Source of the DNA: Campylobacteraceae bacterium
GTDB lineage: Bacteria; Campylobacterota; Campylobacteria; Campylobacterales; Arcobacteraceae
NCBI GenBank assembly: GCA_013215945.1
Contig: JABSOM010000006.1
Span: 1-64,000, forward strand
Direction of reading: 5' to 3'
DNA: 64,000 nucleotides
Translations under genes and position numbers: made by a program
The notes under the pieces: model-generated
What the model was told of the DNA's origin: nothing
Databases searched by the model: none
What the model saw: the letters and a program-made list of their open reading frames with translations, nothing else
Shown here: positions 28,027 through 37,431 of the stretch, one piece after another
Layout: every line of letters begins with the position of its first letter
Position numbering within the stretch: the first letter of the stretch is position 1

Positions 28027-30363
28027 ATGGGCTTAAGTAATGACTACTTTTTATTATACCATGGGAAAAACATAGAACAAACAAGTACCTACGAAACTGC
28101 TGATTATAAAAATACAGAAGATTTTTTTGATATTTCTGCACTTATTTTAAGCGCCAATAGAAAAGACTATGAAAAATTCATACAATTGGATAGTTTTAAA
28201 ACACTTCTTTCCTTAATTACAAGACGTGAAATAAAATCTTTAGATGATTTACACCAGTGCCAGTATTGTTTATTACAAAGCATACAAAATGATACACAAA
28301 AGGAGCATATTGATAAACTGCATTCTGCTTTTGAATATTTAAAAAATGAAAAAATCATTAATGAAGCCAATTATAATAAACTTATCTCTTTATTTGACCC
28401 AGAAGAATTGGGTGTTTGTGATGAAATAGATGTAAGTGATGATATTATTATTGAAGAAAATCTCTCTTTCCAAGATAATAAAATACTTATAGAAGATTTA
28501 ATTACAGAACTAAATGATGTATTTTCTTCAAAAGACTTAAAAAATGAACTTACAGATTCATTCACATATTTAAACAATCAAAAATTTTCAATTGGAATTA
28601 CTGGTGTTATGAATGCTGGAAAATCGACTATGTTAAATGCATTAATGGGACAAGAAATTCTAGGTTCAGCCGTAGTTCCTGAAACTGCAAACTTAACTAT
28701 TGTAAAATATGGTAAACCCAGCGCAAAAGTTTTTTATTGGAATAAAAAAGAATGGGCAAAAATTGAAAAAAGTGCACAAGAAATTGCCTCAATCAAAGAT
28801 TTTATAAATGAAACACATAAAATATTTGGAGATAAACTTCATAATATTATTAAAGAAGAATCTTTTTGTGAAAATGTAGACATCCATAATCTGGCTGCTT
28901 ATACGTCAGCAGAAGCATCAGGTAAAAAATGTAATTTGGTAAAATATGTAGAATTAAAATCAGATTTAAATTTTTTAAAAGATGGTATTGAAATAGTTGA
29001 TACCCCAGGACTTGATGATCCAGTAATACAGCGAGAAGAAATAACAAAAGAATATTTAAGTACTTGTGATTTAATGCTTCATTTAATGAATGTAAGCCAA
29101 AGTGCAACGCTAAAAGATGTTGAATTTATAATTGATGCTTTGTTATACCAAAACGTTAGTAAACTATTAATTGTAATTACAAGAGCAGATACCGTTTCTA
29201 AAAAAGAGTTGGATGAAGTAATATCTTATACAAAAAAATCCATTAAAGCACAACTTAGCAAACAAAATAAAGATTCATCTTTAGATTATATTTTAAAAAG
29301 CATACAGTTTATTCCTATTTCTGGGAAAATGGCACTTTTACACAGAACAGGAAGAGCACAAGAAGCTAGAGATGCAGGTTATGAATTAGAACAAACAGGT
29401 ATTTTAGAAATTGAAGAATACTTGCATGAAACCTTATTTGGAACAGGTTCATCAAAATCTGAACTAATAATAAGAAGTGTTAAAAATAAACTCTTAAAAA
29501 CAATTGATAAAGAAATCAAATCTTTTAATTACGAACTTATCTTACTTGGAAAATCAAAAGAAGAATTACAGAATGATTTACATGATTTTAATAAAACGAA
29601 ACTAAAAAATGAACTTGTATTTAAAAATATGAATTCTGATATTCTTGGATATAAAAATGATGCAAAAACATATATTCAAACTTTAGAAACTTTTTTAAGT
29701 AATGAACTTTTGGATCTGCAAAAAATAATAAAACAACGTGTATTCTCTGATGTAAAATATTCTTTTGAGAAAACAAAAAAACGTCCTTTGGGAGAGCGAA
29801 TAAAAGTAATTATACAAACAGCAATCAAAGATGGAATCATAGATATTATTAGAGATTATAGATATAAGTTTATCAAAAAATCAGAAAGTATAGGCGAAGT
29901 TTGTGAACAGAAATATCAAGATTATGGTTTTTCAATGGGGCATAAAAATGACAATTTTAATGCAATGGGTTTTTTTCAGGATGATTTTAAAAGTGGTTTT
30001 TTAACCGCTTCAAATGAAGTCTTAATTACAAAAATTTTAAAAGAAGTGTTAAAAACAAAAGCAAGTAAACTCAATGAATTTGACAGAAATATTGAAGCCT
30101 ATATTAAAGAAGAATTTGGCAGTATTGAAGAAAATATAAAAAATAAAGCGAAAGAAATTTCCCTTATTTTAATGGAGAATTTTTTTACTGCTTTAGTAGA
30201 ACCTCTTAAAACATTTGAAGAACGCTTAAATAAAGATGTTCAAGCCTTAGAAAAATCTTTAAAAACCTTTGAGAATAATGAAATAAATAAAGATGAAGAA
30301 ACAATACATATTCATAAAAGAATAAAAAAACTTGAAACAATCTCTAAAGGAATAAAAATATGA
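28027..30363 (+). CDS. Dynamin-like GTPase, first of a pair (DLP1-like)
   Basis: This large GTPase has 778 residues. The P-loop GVMNAGKSTMLNAL lies near residue 197, with G3 DTPGLDDP, G4 ITRAD and a long helical stalk-like C-terminal half. About 190 residues precede the GTPase domain and show no motif I recognise. It overlaps a second dynamin-like gene by 4 bp (ATGA). In C. jejuni two adjacent dynamin-like proteins form a hetero-oligomer that tethers membranes; the order and sizes here fit that pair. The ribosome site GGAGAACAA is good. Role in the cell is not established from sequence. Confidence 0.85.
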   Translation: MGLSNDYFLLYHGKNIEQTSTYETADYKNTEDFFDISALILSANRKDYEKFIQLDSFKTLLSLITRREIKSLDDLHQCQYCLLQSIQNDTQKEHIDKLHSAFEYLKNEKIINEANYNKLISLFDPEELGVCDEIDVSDDIIIEENLSFQDNKILIEDLITELNDVFSSKDLKNELTDSFTYLNNQKFSIGITGVMNAGKSTMLNALMGQEILGSAVVPETANLTIVKYGKPSAKVFYWNKKEWAKIEKSAQEIASIKDFINETHKIFGDKLHNIIKEESFCENVDIHNLAAYTSAEASGKKCNLVKYVELKSDLNFLKDGIEIVDTPGLDDPVIQREEITKEYLSTCDLMLHLMNVSQSATLKDVEFIIDALLYQNVSKLLIVITRADTVSKKELDEVISYTKKSIKAQLSKQNKDSSLDYILKSIQFIPISGKMALLHRTGRAQEARDAGYELEQTGILEIEEYLHETLFGTGSSKSELIIRSVKNKLLKTIDKEIKSFNYELILLGKSKEELQNDLHDFNKTKLKNELVFKNMNSDILGYKNDAKTYIQTLETFLSNELLDLQKIIKQRVFSDVKYSFEKTKKRPLGERIKVIIQTAIKDGIIDIIRDYRYKFIKKSESIGEVCEQKYQDYGFSMGHKNDNFNAMGFFQDDFKSGFLTASNEVLITKILKEVLKTKASKLNEFDRNIEAYIKEEFGSIEENIKNKAKEISLILMENFFTALVEPLKTFEERLNKDVQALEKSLKTFENNEINKDEETIHIHKRIKKLETISKGIKI

Positions 30364-32372
30364 GTATCTTAAATTCTTTTGTGCTTGAATACAATGACAA
30401 ATATATCCAAAAAGAAATTGTATATGAAGAGGGGCTATTAGGAGATATAAATAAAATCTCTGCTGCTTTATTAAACGATACTTTTTTACCATCCGTTCAA
30501 TTAAAATCTATTTTAGATAAACAATTAAGACGGGCAAGATATCCCATGGAAGTCGCTATTACTGGGCAATTTTCTTCTGGTAAATCAACTTTTTTAAATG
30601 CGTTATTATCAAGAAATATATTACCAACGGGAATCACACCTGTAACATCAAAAGTGAATTTTATTAATTATGGAGAAGAATACAAACTAAAAATAACCTA
30701 TTATTCAGGTGCACAAGAATATGCAAGTATTGATAAAATTGCTGAATTTACCGATCAAAGAGAAGATGAAATGAAAAACATCAAATATCTAACTCTTTAT
30801 GCACCTATGGATATTTTAAAAGAAATCTCATTCGTAGATACTCCTGGACTTAATTCACAGTCACAAAGTGATACAGATACAACCAGGAAAGTATTAAGAG
30901 ATGTGGGAGGTATTATTTGGTTAACCCTAATAGATAATGCAGGAAAAATGTCTGAGTCCCAAGTACTTGAAGAATACATGGAAAATTTTAAAAATAAATC
31001 TTTATGTGTCTTAAATCAAAAAGACAAATTCACCCAAGAACAAATTGAAACAACTACTGCTTATGTAGAAAAAAAGTTTTCTAAGTATTTTGCACAAGTC
31101 ACACCAATATCGGCGAAAATGGCACTTGAATCAAGAGCTTCACAAAAAGAAATTCTTATTCAAGATGAATATGAAAAAATTGTTAAGAGTTTTAAAGACG
31201 AGTTGAAAAATCATGAAACACAAGATTTAGATTTTTTTGAAGAATCTTTCTCAAAATACCATGAAACAGTAGCTAAGATAGAAAATACAGATGCTTCTAC
31301 TAACAATCAACAACTATTAGACTCTAATATTCAAGAAGTATTGGATTTCATAGAAAATACGATACGTCCACAAGCGCAAGAAGATAAAGAATTTGCTATC
31401 AAAAAAGATTTAAAAGGTATTTGTGATATTTTAATTAAAGAATACTCTACTATTATTGGTGTATATGATAGTCTTATTACTATTTTAGAGGATTCTGATG
31501 AAATATTAGTGGCTTTTGATAATATTTATAAGGTGTATTCTAAAGAACTTTTTGGGATTTATAACTCCTTAGAAACAATTATGGAAAAAATATCTCATGA
31601 AACATTCAAAAATATAAAAACAGTAAAAGCGCACAGATATGAAGAAAAAACTTCTTTTTTATCAAAAGACAATTTTCTTAAAATTGAGTATGATACTTAC
31701 TATATTGATTCAAATAATGTATACAAAAACTTATTTTATGATGACCAAACCATTGATAAAATGTTTAAAAAAACGATTAAAGAATTAAAAAAGATTGAGA
31801 TTAATACAGACGAAGCCTATAGAAATGTTTACAGAATTTTAAAACACAATGTGGCTAGATGGCAAGAACCTTATGAGTTAATACGAAAACAAAGAGAAAT
31901 AGCTTCTGATTTAGAGTTTTCTATGACAAGACATTTTGCTGCAAAAGTATATGAAAATGTTCTGGTTAATTATCATCGAGCTATTTTAGAGAATATTTCT
32001 GCTTTAAGAAAAAAGTTTGCATACTTTAATGGAGCTTTATCGTATTCTTATATACAAACAACGCAGGCAACTATTGCTCATTTTGAACAGCAAATTGCAG
32101 AATCTGTCATTTTATATGAAAAAGAACCCACAAAATTTACCGTAGCACATCCAAGAGAAGATGAAATATTAACCAAACTAAAAGCCAATTTTGCATTTGA
32201 AAAAATCGAAGATTTTCTAACATCAAAACGTAACTATCTTTATAAAATAATTAAGTATTCAAAAGAACAATATTTAGAAATCAATGAAAAAAGTATTCTT
32301 TTTGTAAAAAATAAAAAAGAAAACTATATAGAAAAAATAAGTGCTTTGGAAAAAATAAGAGATGACATTTAA
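30360..32372 (+). CDS. Dynamin-like GTPase, second of a pair (DLP2-like)
   Basis: This 670-residue dynamin-like GTPase has P-loop GQFSSGKST (69-76 region), switch Thr in GITPVTSKVNF, G3 VDTPGLNSQS, and G4 LNQKDKF. The C-terminal 450 residues are long charged helices typical of a dynamin stalk, with a hydrophobic-poor tip. The GTPase domain begins close to the N-terminus, unlike its partner, matching the asymmetric pair in Campylobacter. Its stop lies 6 nt from the stop of the convergent kinase-like gene, leaving no room for a terminator. Confidence 0.85.
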   Translation: MSILNSFVLEYNDKYIQKEIVYEEGLLGDINKISAALLNDTFLPSVQLKSILDKQLRRARYPMEVAITGQFSSGKSTFLNALLSRNILPTGITPVTSKVNFINYGEEYKLKITYYSGAQEYASIDKIAEFTDQREDEMKNIKYLTLYAPMDILKEISFVDTPGLNSQSQSDTDTTRKVLRDVGGIIWLTLIDNAGKMSESQVLEEYMENFKNKSLCVLNQKDKFTQEQIETTTAYVEKKFSKYFAQVTPISAKMALESRASQKEILIQDEYEKIVKSFKDELKNHETQDLDFFEESFSKYHETVAKIENTDASTNNQQLLDSNIQEVLDFIENTIRPQAQEDKEFAIKKDLKGICDILIKEYSTIIGVYDSLITILEDSDEILVAFDNIYKVYSKELFGIYNSLETIMEKISHETFKNIKTVKAHRYEEKTSFLSKDNFLKIEYDTYYIDSNNVYKNLFYDDQTIDKMFKKTIKELKKIEINTDEAYRNVYRILKHNVARWQEPYELIRKQREIASDLEFSMTRHFAAKVYENVLVNYHRAILENISALRKKFAYFNGALSYSYIQTTQATIAHFEQQIAESVILYEKEPTKFTVAHPREDEILTKLKANFAFEKIEDFLTSKRNYLYKIIKYSKEQYLEINEKSILFVKNKKENYIEKISALEKIRDDI

Positions 32373-32378
32373 AAAGTC

Positions 32379-33179
32379 TTAAAACTCATTCTTTAATAGA
32401 GATAATATTTTTTTTATAAATATATCTCTTTTACTTTTTTGATTGTAGGCATTAAACCATAAAAGAGACAAAGCTAAATATAGAATTTTAAACAAATATA
32501 GTTTATTTTTATTGCAGCTTTGTTTATTTTTAAAATACTGCTTTAAAAATGATTCTTCCTCTTTTTTATTAAAATCATATTCAATAATTACATTCGCTAA
32601 ATCAAAGTACTTATCGTTCAGGCAAGAATATTCCCAATCAATTAGTTTTACCTCTTTATTAAATAATATATTGCCTTGGTTTAAATCATTGTGACAAAAA
32701 ACCAACTCACTGCTATAATCCTTAATAGCAGAGAAATAAAAATCTAGTTTACTAATTGTTTCTTTATTTAAACACTCTTTATTATAGTTTTTATATTCAT
32801 TTTGTAAATCAACTGGCTGGGACCTTAAGTTAATACTGTGAAGCGTACTTAAACACAGAACCAATGAAGACATGCCTTTTTTAGATAAGGTCTCTTTATG
32901 CACACCTTCTATGTAATCACAGAGCATTAAATCAGCATTAGAACTTAGGAAATATGCTTTTGCTGCAAGGTTGTTCTCATAGGCAAGATTTTGATGGAAA
33001 AATTCATTTTTTCTATTGATAGAAATTTTTGTATTTAATTCTCTAAGAAGATAAGTCTTTTTTTTACTATATAACAAATAATTTGTATTGCATAAGCCTT
33101 GATTATTCAATAGTTTTAATTCTAGAAGTTTTAAGTCTTTAAAAAAATCTAACTCTTGAATTTTAGAAATATCTAGCAT
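32379..33179 (-). CDS. Choline/ethanolamine-kinase-like phosphotransferase (LicA type)
   Basis: This 266-residue protein has the aminoglycoside/choline kinase fold. The Brenner catalytic loop FCHNDLNQGNIL, the metal-binding LIDWEYS and the following FDLANVIIEYDF are typical of choline and ethanolamine kinases and LicA. In LicA systems the product feeds phosphocholine decoration of surface glycans, but no licB, licC or licD partner is nearby. Thiamine or another alcohol could be the substrate instead. A 26-codon micro-ORF lies 32 nt upstream in the same direction. Confidence 0.75.
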   Translation of the reverse strand: MLDISKIQELDFFKDLKLLELKLLNNQGLCNTNYLLYSKKKTYLLRELNTKISINRKNEFFHQNLAYENNLAAKAYFLSSNADLMLCDYIEGVHKETLSKKGMSSLVLCLSTLHSINLRSQPVDLQNEYKNYNKECLNKETISKLDFYFSAIKDYSSELVFCHNDLNQGNILFNKEVKLIDWEYSCLNDKYFDLANVIIEYDFNKKEEESFLKQYFKNKQSCNKNKLYLFKILYLALSLLWFNAYNQKSKRDIFIKKILSLLKNEF

Positions 33180-33211
33180 AGTATGTATCTTATTTCTTTT
33201 ATAATAAAATC

Positions 33212-33292
33212 CTAGTCTTTATTTAATTTAAAAGCGAAAAATACGCTAATTATTAGCATAATACTAAGATAAATATACGCGTCATCTGGCAT
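33212..33292 (-). CDS. 26-residue single-TM membrane micro-protein
   Basis: This short ORF begins ATG at 33292, preceded by a strong AAAAAGGA ribosome site at ideal spacing. It encodes an acidic N-terminus (MPDDAY), a hydrophobic helix of about 16 residues (IYLSIMLIISVFFAF) and a basic tail (KLNKD), ending with TAG at 33212. This is the layout of real small membrane subunits or regulators. It precedes the choline-kinase-like gene by 32 nt on the same strand. I do not recognise it; chance cannot be excluded at this length. Confidence 0.5.
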   Translation of the reverse strand: MPDDAYIYLSIMLIISVFFAFKLNKD

Positions 33293-33417
33293 TTTAGTCC
33301 TTTTTATAATTTAATTATATAAAAACTTTACATAAAAAACACTTTTTTGTCTAGACTTTAATCATTTATAAAGTTATTTAATGCTTTAATAATAAACTAT
33401 ATTATTAAAGGAAAACA

Positions 33418-33717
33418 GTGCAAAAAATTAAAAATTTCTCTGACCAAGATATTCTTTATATTAAAAATCTAATGTTAATAGAAAAAGAAAAAAATAATTC
33501 TAAAATAAAAGATATTTCAAGGCTTAAAGAGAATACAATCTTGGTTCTTATATCAATCTTTGTTTTTATTTTATGCAATTATCTTTATACAAAAATCAAT
33601 GCATTATTTTATTTTGAAGATGTAAATACATATAATGTATTTTTATCATCACTTAATATCTTTATTCCACTATCAATTACAGTAGTACTAGTAGGTATTT
33701 ATATTCTAAAAAAGTGA
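33418..33717 (+). CDS. Small two-TM membrane protein of unknown function
   Basis: This 99-residue protein starts with GTG at 33418, preceded by AAAGGAAAACA. A charged helical N-terminal half of about 40 residues (rich in Lys, Glu, Asp) is followed by two TM helices (NTILVLISIFVFILCNYLY; IFIPLSITVVLVGIYIL). It stands alone between divergent and convergent genes. No family recognised. Confidence 0.65.
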   Translation: MQKIKNFSDQDILYIKNLMLIEKEKNNSKIKDISRLKENTILVLISIFVFILCNYLYTKINALFYFEDVNTYNVFLSSLNIFIPLSITVVLVGIYILKK

Positions 33718-33763
33718 GTATCTCACACATAAAAGACGCTCACTTTAATAAAATTTAATTAAA

Positions 33764-35335
33764 CTAAGCTTCTAAAGATACTTTATGTAAATAATCTTTA
33801 AAGGATGTACTTTCTTTTGGATCTTCTTTGTAGGCATTTATTAAATCACTAATATAATCTAATAATTTTGAAGCTTCAACTTTTTTCCCTATTTTTTGTG
33901 CAAAACGACTGAGTTTTTCACCTTCTAAATTTCCACCTAATATTACTTCATAACCTTCAACTCTCTTACCCTCATCATTTCTAACCTTAAGGCCAGTAAA
34001 ACCTATATCAGAAATTTGAGGGTGTGAACAGGCATTTCCACAACCAGAAATTGCAATAGTAATATTCTCATCAAAATTAGGGAATCTGTTCTCAAGTTCA
34101 ACTAATATCTTTTTTGAAAACTCTTTTGTTTCAGTAATTCCAAATTTACAAAACTCGTTTCCTGTACATGAATTTAATCTTGCTCTAAAAGGACTTGGTT
34201 TATAAGGATAACCCAAAGCATCAAATTCATCTGCTAAGGCTTGAGCATCTTCATCTTTTACACCATAAACAACAAAGTTCTGAGTAGATGTAAGCGCCAA
34301 ACCTTTTGCATTGTATTTACTTAAGATTTCATGCATGGCTTTAAAATCTTCCCCTGCAACACGACCTGAATTTGTAGCGAAACCTATATACGATTCACCT
34401 TCTTGTTTTGCTTTATTAATTCCAAAATGATTTCTGTGTTCAAAAGAAGTAATTATAGGTTCTTTTTCACCAACTTGTAATGCATAACCCAATTTTTCTT
34501 CAATTTTGGCTACAAATTTTTCCAGTCCCCATTCATTTACAAGATGTCTTACTCTTGCTTTTCCACGATTTGCTCTGTTTCCATGTTCTCTAAAAATTTC
34601 AGCACAAACAATTGCTATTTCTTGAACTTGTGATTCTTTTACATAACGATTGGCTCTAAATGCAATTTGCTTAGATTTGGATAAACCTCCACCTACACAT
34701 AAATCAAACAATACCTCATCATTTTCATCTTTAAATGCTGTAAAGGATATATCTTGTACTTCGTGTGTTGGACAGTGACAGGCGCAACCAGATACCCCTA
34801 TTTTATATTTTCTTGGAAAATTGCAAAATTGATCATCATTTTTATCAAAGTACGTATCAATTGAACGAACCAAGGGGCTGGCATCAAAAATTTCCTTTTT
34901 ATCAATTCCTGCTACGGGACAGGACATAATTGGTCTGGGACCATCACCTGATGCCATTCTTGAGGTTAAATTAACACTGTCTAAGAGTTCGAAAATTTTA
35001 GGAATATCTTTGATTTGAATAAAATGAAACTGAATATTTTGTCTTGTTGTAAAATCAACCAAACCTTGTGCATATTCTTGACCTATTTTTGCCATAACGC
35101 CTAATTGTTCTAAATTCATAGTAGTATCAACTAATTTAACACGTTTCATGAAATATTTTTTATCTTCTGTTTCATCATTATTAATGTGTGGATACATTCC
35201 ATACCACTTTAATAATCCAATATGCTCCTCACTTAAAGGCGTTCCACCTTTGGCTTCTTCAAACATATCTTGTACTACATGTAAAGGGTTTCTAGAAGCT
35301 TTTAGTATTTCTAGTTTTGATAATTCTTTGCTCAT
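33764..35335 (-). CDS. Ferredoxin-type nitrite/sulfite reductase (siroheme, [4Fe-4S])
   Basis: This 523-residue assimilatory reductase performs six-electron reduction of nitrite to ammonia or sulfite to sulfide. The C-terminal NSCTGNEFCKFG (CxxxxxC) and SGCGNACSHPQ (CxxxC) supply the four Cys that hold the cluster and bridge to siroheme. The two-fold repeated domain structure is visible: SGCACHCPTHEVQDI in the N half mirrors SGCGNACSHPQISDI in the C half. The ribosome site is GTGGAGC. No flavoprotein partner is adjacent, so electrons likely come from ferredoxin. Nitrite versus sulfite cannot be decided by eye. Confidence 0.85.
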   Translation of the reverse strand: MSKELSKLEILKASRNPLHVVQDMFEEAKGGTPLSEEHIGLLKWYGMYPHINNDETEDKKYFMKRVKLVDTTMNLEQLGVMAKIGQEYAQGLVDFTTRQNIQFHFIQIKDIPKIFELLDSVNLTSRMASGDGPRPIMSCPVAGIDKKEIFDASPLVRSIDTYFDKNDDQFCNFPRKYKIGVSGCACHCPTHEVQDISFTAFKDENDEVLFDLCVGGGLSKSKQIAFRANRYVKESQVQEIAIVCAEIFREHGNRANRGKARVRHLVNEWGLEKFVAKIEEKLGYALQVGEKEPIITSFEHRNHFGINKAKQEGESYIGFATNSGRVAGEDFKAMHEILSKYNAKGLALTSTQNFVVYGVKDEDAQALADEFDALGYPYKPSPFRARLNSCTGNEFCKFGITETKEFSKKILVELENRFPNFDENITIAISGCGNACSHPQISDIGFTGLKVRNDEGKRVEGYEVILGGNLEGEKLSRFAQKIGKKVEASKLLDYISDLINAYKEDPKESTSFKDYLHKVSLEA

Positions 35336-35377
35336 TTTTGCTCCACTATTAACTTCCTTTTAAAAACATTTATATTT

Positions 35378-35383
35378 ACTATA
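35378..35383 (-). promoter_or_regulatory. Possible -10 box of the siroheme reductase gene
   Basis: On the minus strand TATAGT lies about 45 nt upstream of the start codon, behind a T-rich stretch, the common Campylobacterota promoter layout. Confidence 0.4.
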
Positions 35384-35516
35384 GTGCATTTAAAAAAAAG
35401 TGTCTTATTTTATATATATTTATTAGGAATTATATTATTCAAATGCTTTAAATGTAGAATTTTAGGAGATTTAATTTCCTAAGTGTAGACATTAGCTACA
35501 CGTAATTTAGTCAAGA

Positions 35517-36653
35517 TTAACCTAAGTTCATTTTTAAACACTTAGCAATACTATTAGATGTCTGCTCTAAATTGTATTTTGCATTTTGTTTTAAAAGAGA
35601 AAAACTTGAATTAATGGGGGTACAATCAAATACAATATCTACGCCTTTTTTAAGTATTAGTTCATAACCTTCACCTAAACAGCCTGCAATTACTATTGTT
35701 TTAATCTTGTGTTTAGAACTTAGTTTAGCAAGACCCATAATTGTTTTCCCATCTAAGGTTTGTTTATCAATTTTGCCTTCTCCTGTAATTAATAAGGTGG
35801 CATTTTTAATTTTATCTTCAAGGCTTAAATGTTCAAGAACCAAATCAATACCAGAGACTAAAGGTGCTTCTAAAAAAGCAAGAAGTGCAAAACCTAAACC
35901 TCCAGCAGCCCCTGCTCCTTCACATTTTGAATAGTCTTTTTTAAATATTCTTGCACACAGTACTGCAAAAGATTCTAAACCAGAATCTAGTATTTTAATG
36001 TCTTCTTCACTTGCACCTTTTTGTTTTGCAAATATATAAGAAGCACCATGTTCTCCATATAAAGGATTTTGAACATCACAAGCCACTTCTATAGTAATAT
36101 TTTTAAACGTTTTAATTAAAGCACTTGCATCAAACGCAATGATTTTAGATACATTTTTGGAATTACTTCTTATTTCTAGCTTATTTTTATCATAAAATTT
36201 CACACCCAAAGCGTTTAACATTCCTATTCCTGCATCATTAGTGGCAGATCCGCCTAAACACAAAATGAGATGTTTTGCACCCTTATGTATTGCATGCAAT
36301 ATAAGTTCTCCAAAACCATAGGTAGAACTGTTCATAATATCACGGTCTTCTTCTTTTATCTGTTCTAAACCACTTGCTGCAGCCATTTCTATTACAGCTG
36401 TATTCTTATCATTGATTAAACCATAAAAGGAGTCAATTTTTTCTCCTAAGGCATTTTGCACCCTTGTTTTAACTATAGTGCCATTTTCTGAATATACCAT
36501 AGAAGAAACAGTACCCTCACCTCCATCCCCTAAAGGCGCTAATACATAAGTGGCTTCAGGAAAAATACTTAAAAAACCTTTTTTTATACTTCTAGCTACT
36601 TCTATAGAACTTAAGCTTTCTTTATAAGAATCAGGTGCAATCACTATTGTCAT
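35517..36653 (-). CDS. Glycerate kinase (GarK/GlxK family)
   Basis: This 378-residue enzyme phosphorylates D-glycerate, usually to 2-phosphoglycerate in this family. The opening IAPDSYKESLSS, GDGGEGT, and LCLGGSATNDAGIGMLNALG are diagnostic of GlxK-type kinases, as are GEGKIDKQTLDGKT and the VIAGCLG segment. Length is normal. It stands alone, so whether glycerate comes from photorespiratory-like glycolate salvage, serine or sugar-acid breakdown is open. Confidence 0.9.
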   Translation of the reverse strand: MTIVIAPDSYKESLSSIEVARSIKKGFLSIFPEATYVLAPLGDGGEGTVSSMVYSENGTIVKTRVQNALGEKIDSFYGLINDKNTAVIEMAAASGLEQIKEEDRDIMNSSTYGFGELILHAIHKGAKHLILCLGGSATNDAGIGMLNALGVKFYDKNKLEIRSNSKNVSKIIAFDASALIKTFKNITIEVACDVQNPLYGEHGASYIFAKQKGASEEDIKILDSGLESFAVLCARIFKKDYSKCEGAGAAGGLGFALLAFLEAPLVSGIDLVLEHLSLEDKIKNATLLITGEGKIDKQTLDGKTIMGLAKLSSKHKIKTIVIAGCLGEGYELILKKGVDIVFDCTPINSSFSLLKQNAKYNLEQTSNSIAKCLKMNLG

Positions 36654-36725
36654 TTTATACCTTATTTCAATTTAATAATTAGTTTACAAGGATTCATATT
36701 AAACTTTGTATTCCAAATAATATAG

Positions 36726-36739
36726 TATACTTAAGTATA
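36726..36739. promoter_or_regulatory. 14-bp palindrome in a divergent promoter region
   Basis: TATACTTAAGTATA is a perfect palindrome in the 127-bp gap between the divergent glycerate kinase and YgjP-like genes, an operator-like position. No regulator is known. Confidence 0.4.
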
Positions 36740-36780
36740 TTACTGCTTAGGAATACATATCCTCTGAGGTAGCATATACA

Positions 36781-37359
36781 TTGTATAAACTAAAAAATGT
36801 TCTATTCTTAATACATTGGAAGGTTTTAATAAAAAGTACAACAAGATACAAGGGAAAAAAGATCAATAACTTTCTACAACATTACCCACAAAACATAATT
36901 GATGATGTTAATACCTTAATCAAAAACAATCAATTGGATAAATATTTAAAAAATAAATATAAAGCACAACATCAAATCACTTCAGATAAAGCACTGTATA
37001 CCTATGTTAGTAAACTTAAAAGCATGTATTTTAAAAAGTATAACTTACATAAGGTTCTTTTTGATTCAAAAATTAATGTTATTAATAATGCCTTAGGTTT
37101 ACATACTTTTATTTCGCGCGTTCAAGGCAACAAATTAAAAGCAAAAAATGAAATTCGTATTTCTCATATTTTTAAAGATGCTCCGAAAGAGTTTCTTGAA
37201 ATGATTGTCGTTCATGAACTAGCCCATTTAAAAGAAAAAGAACATAATAAGGCTTTTTACAAATTATGCCATCATATGTTAAATAACTACGCACAAGTAG
37301 AATTTGACTTAAGATTGTATTTATTTAATGACTATCTTAAGAAAAAAAATAACACTTAA
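36781..37359 (+). CDS. YgjP-like zinc metalloprotein (M48-type HExxH)
   Basis: This 192-residue protein of the YgjP/DUF45 group shows VVHELAHLKEKEHNKAFY: HExxH followed by a third His six residues later, the gluzincin-like metal site of this family. It is cytoplasmic with a charged N-terminal half. TTG at 36781 is taken as start because a GAGG stretch lies 11 nt upstream and no in-frame ATG precedes the conserved region; the true start could be later. Substrate unknown. Confidence 0.7.
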   Translation: MYKLKNVLFLIHWKVLIKSTTRYKGKKINNFLQHYPQNIIDDVNTLIKNNQLDKYLKNKYKAQHQITSDKALYTYVSKLKSMYFKKYNLHKVLFDSKINVINNALGLHTFISRVQGNKLKAKNEIRISHIFKDAPKEFLEMIVVHELAHLKEKEHNKAFYKLCHHMLNNYAQVEFDLRLYLFNDYLKKKNNT

Positions 37360-37431
37360 ATAATGTATTAATTTTAATCTTATCTTGCATATAATAATTA
37401 TATATCGTGACTTTTGTTATTTAGGCTAATT

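Noticed and set aside
35462-35501. Two small hairpins after the glycerate kinase gene as a terminator
   Set aside because: Stems of six pairs each without a T-run on the minus strand; too weak to call.
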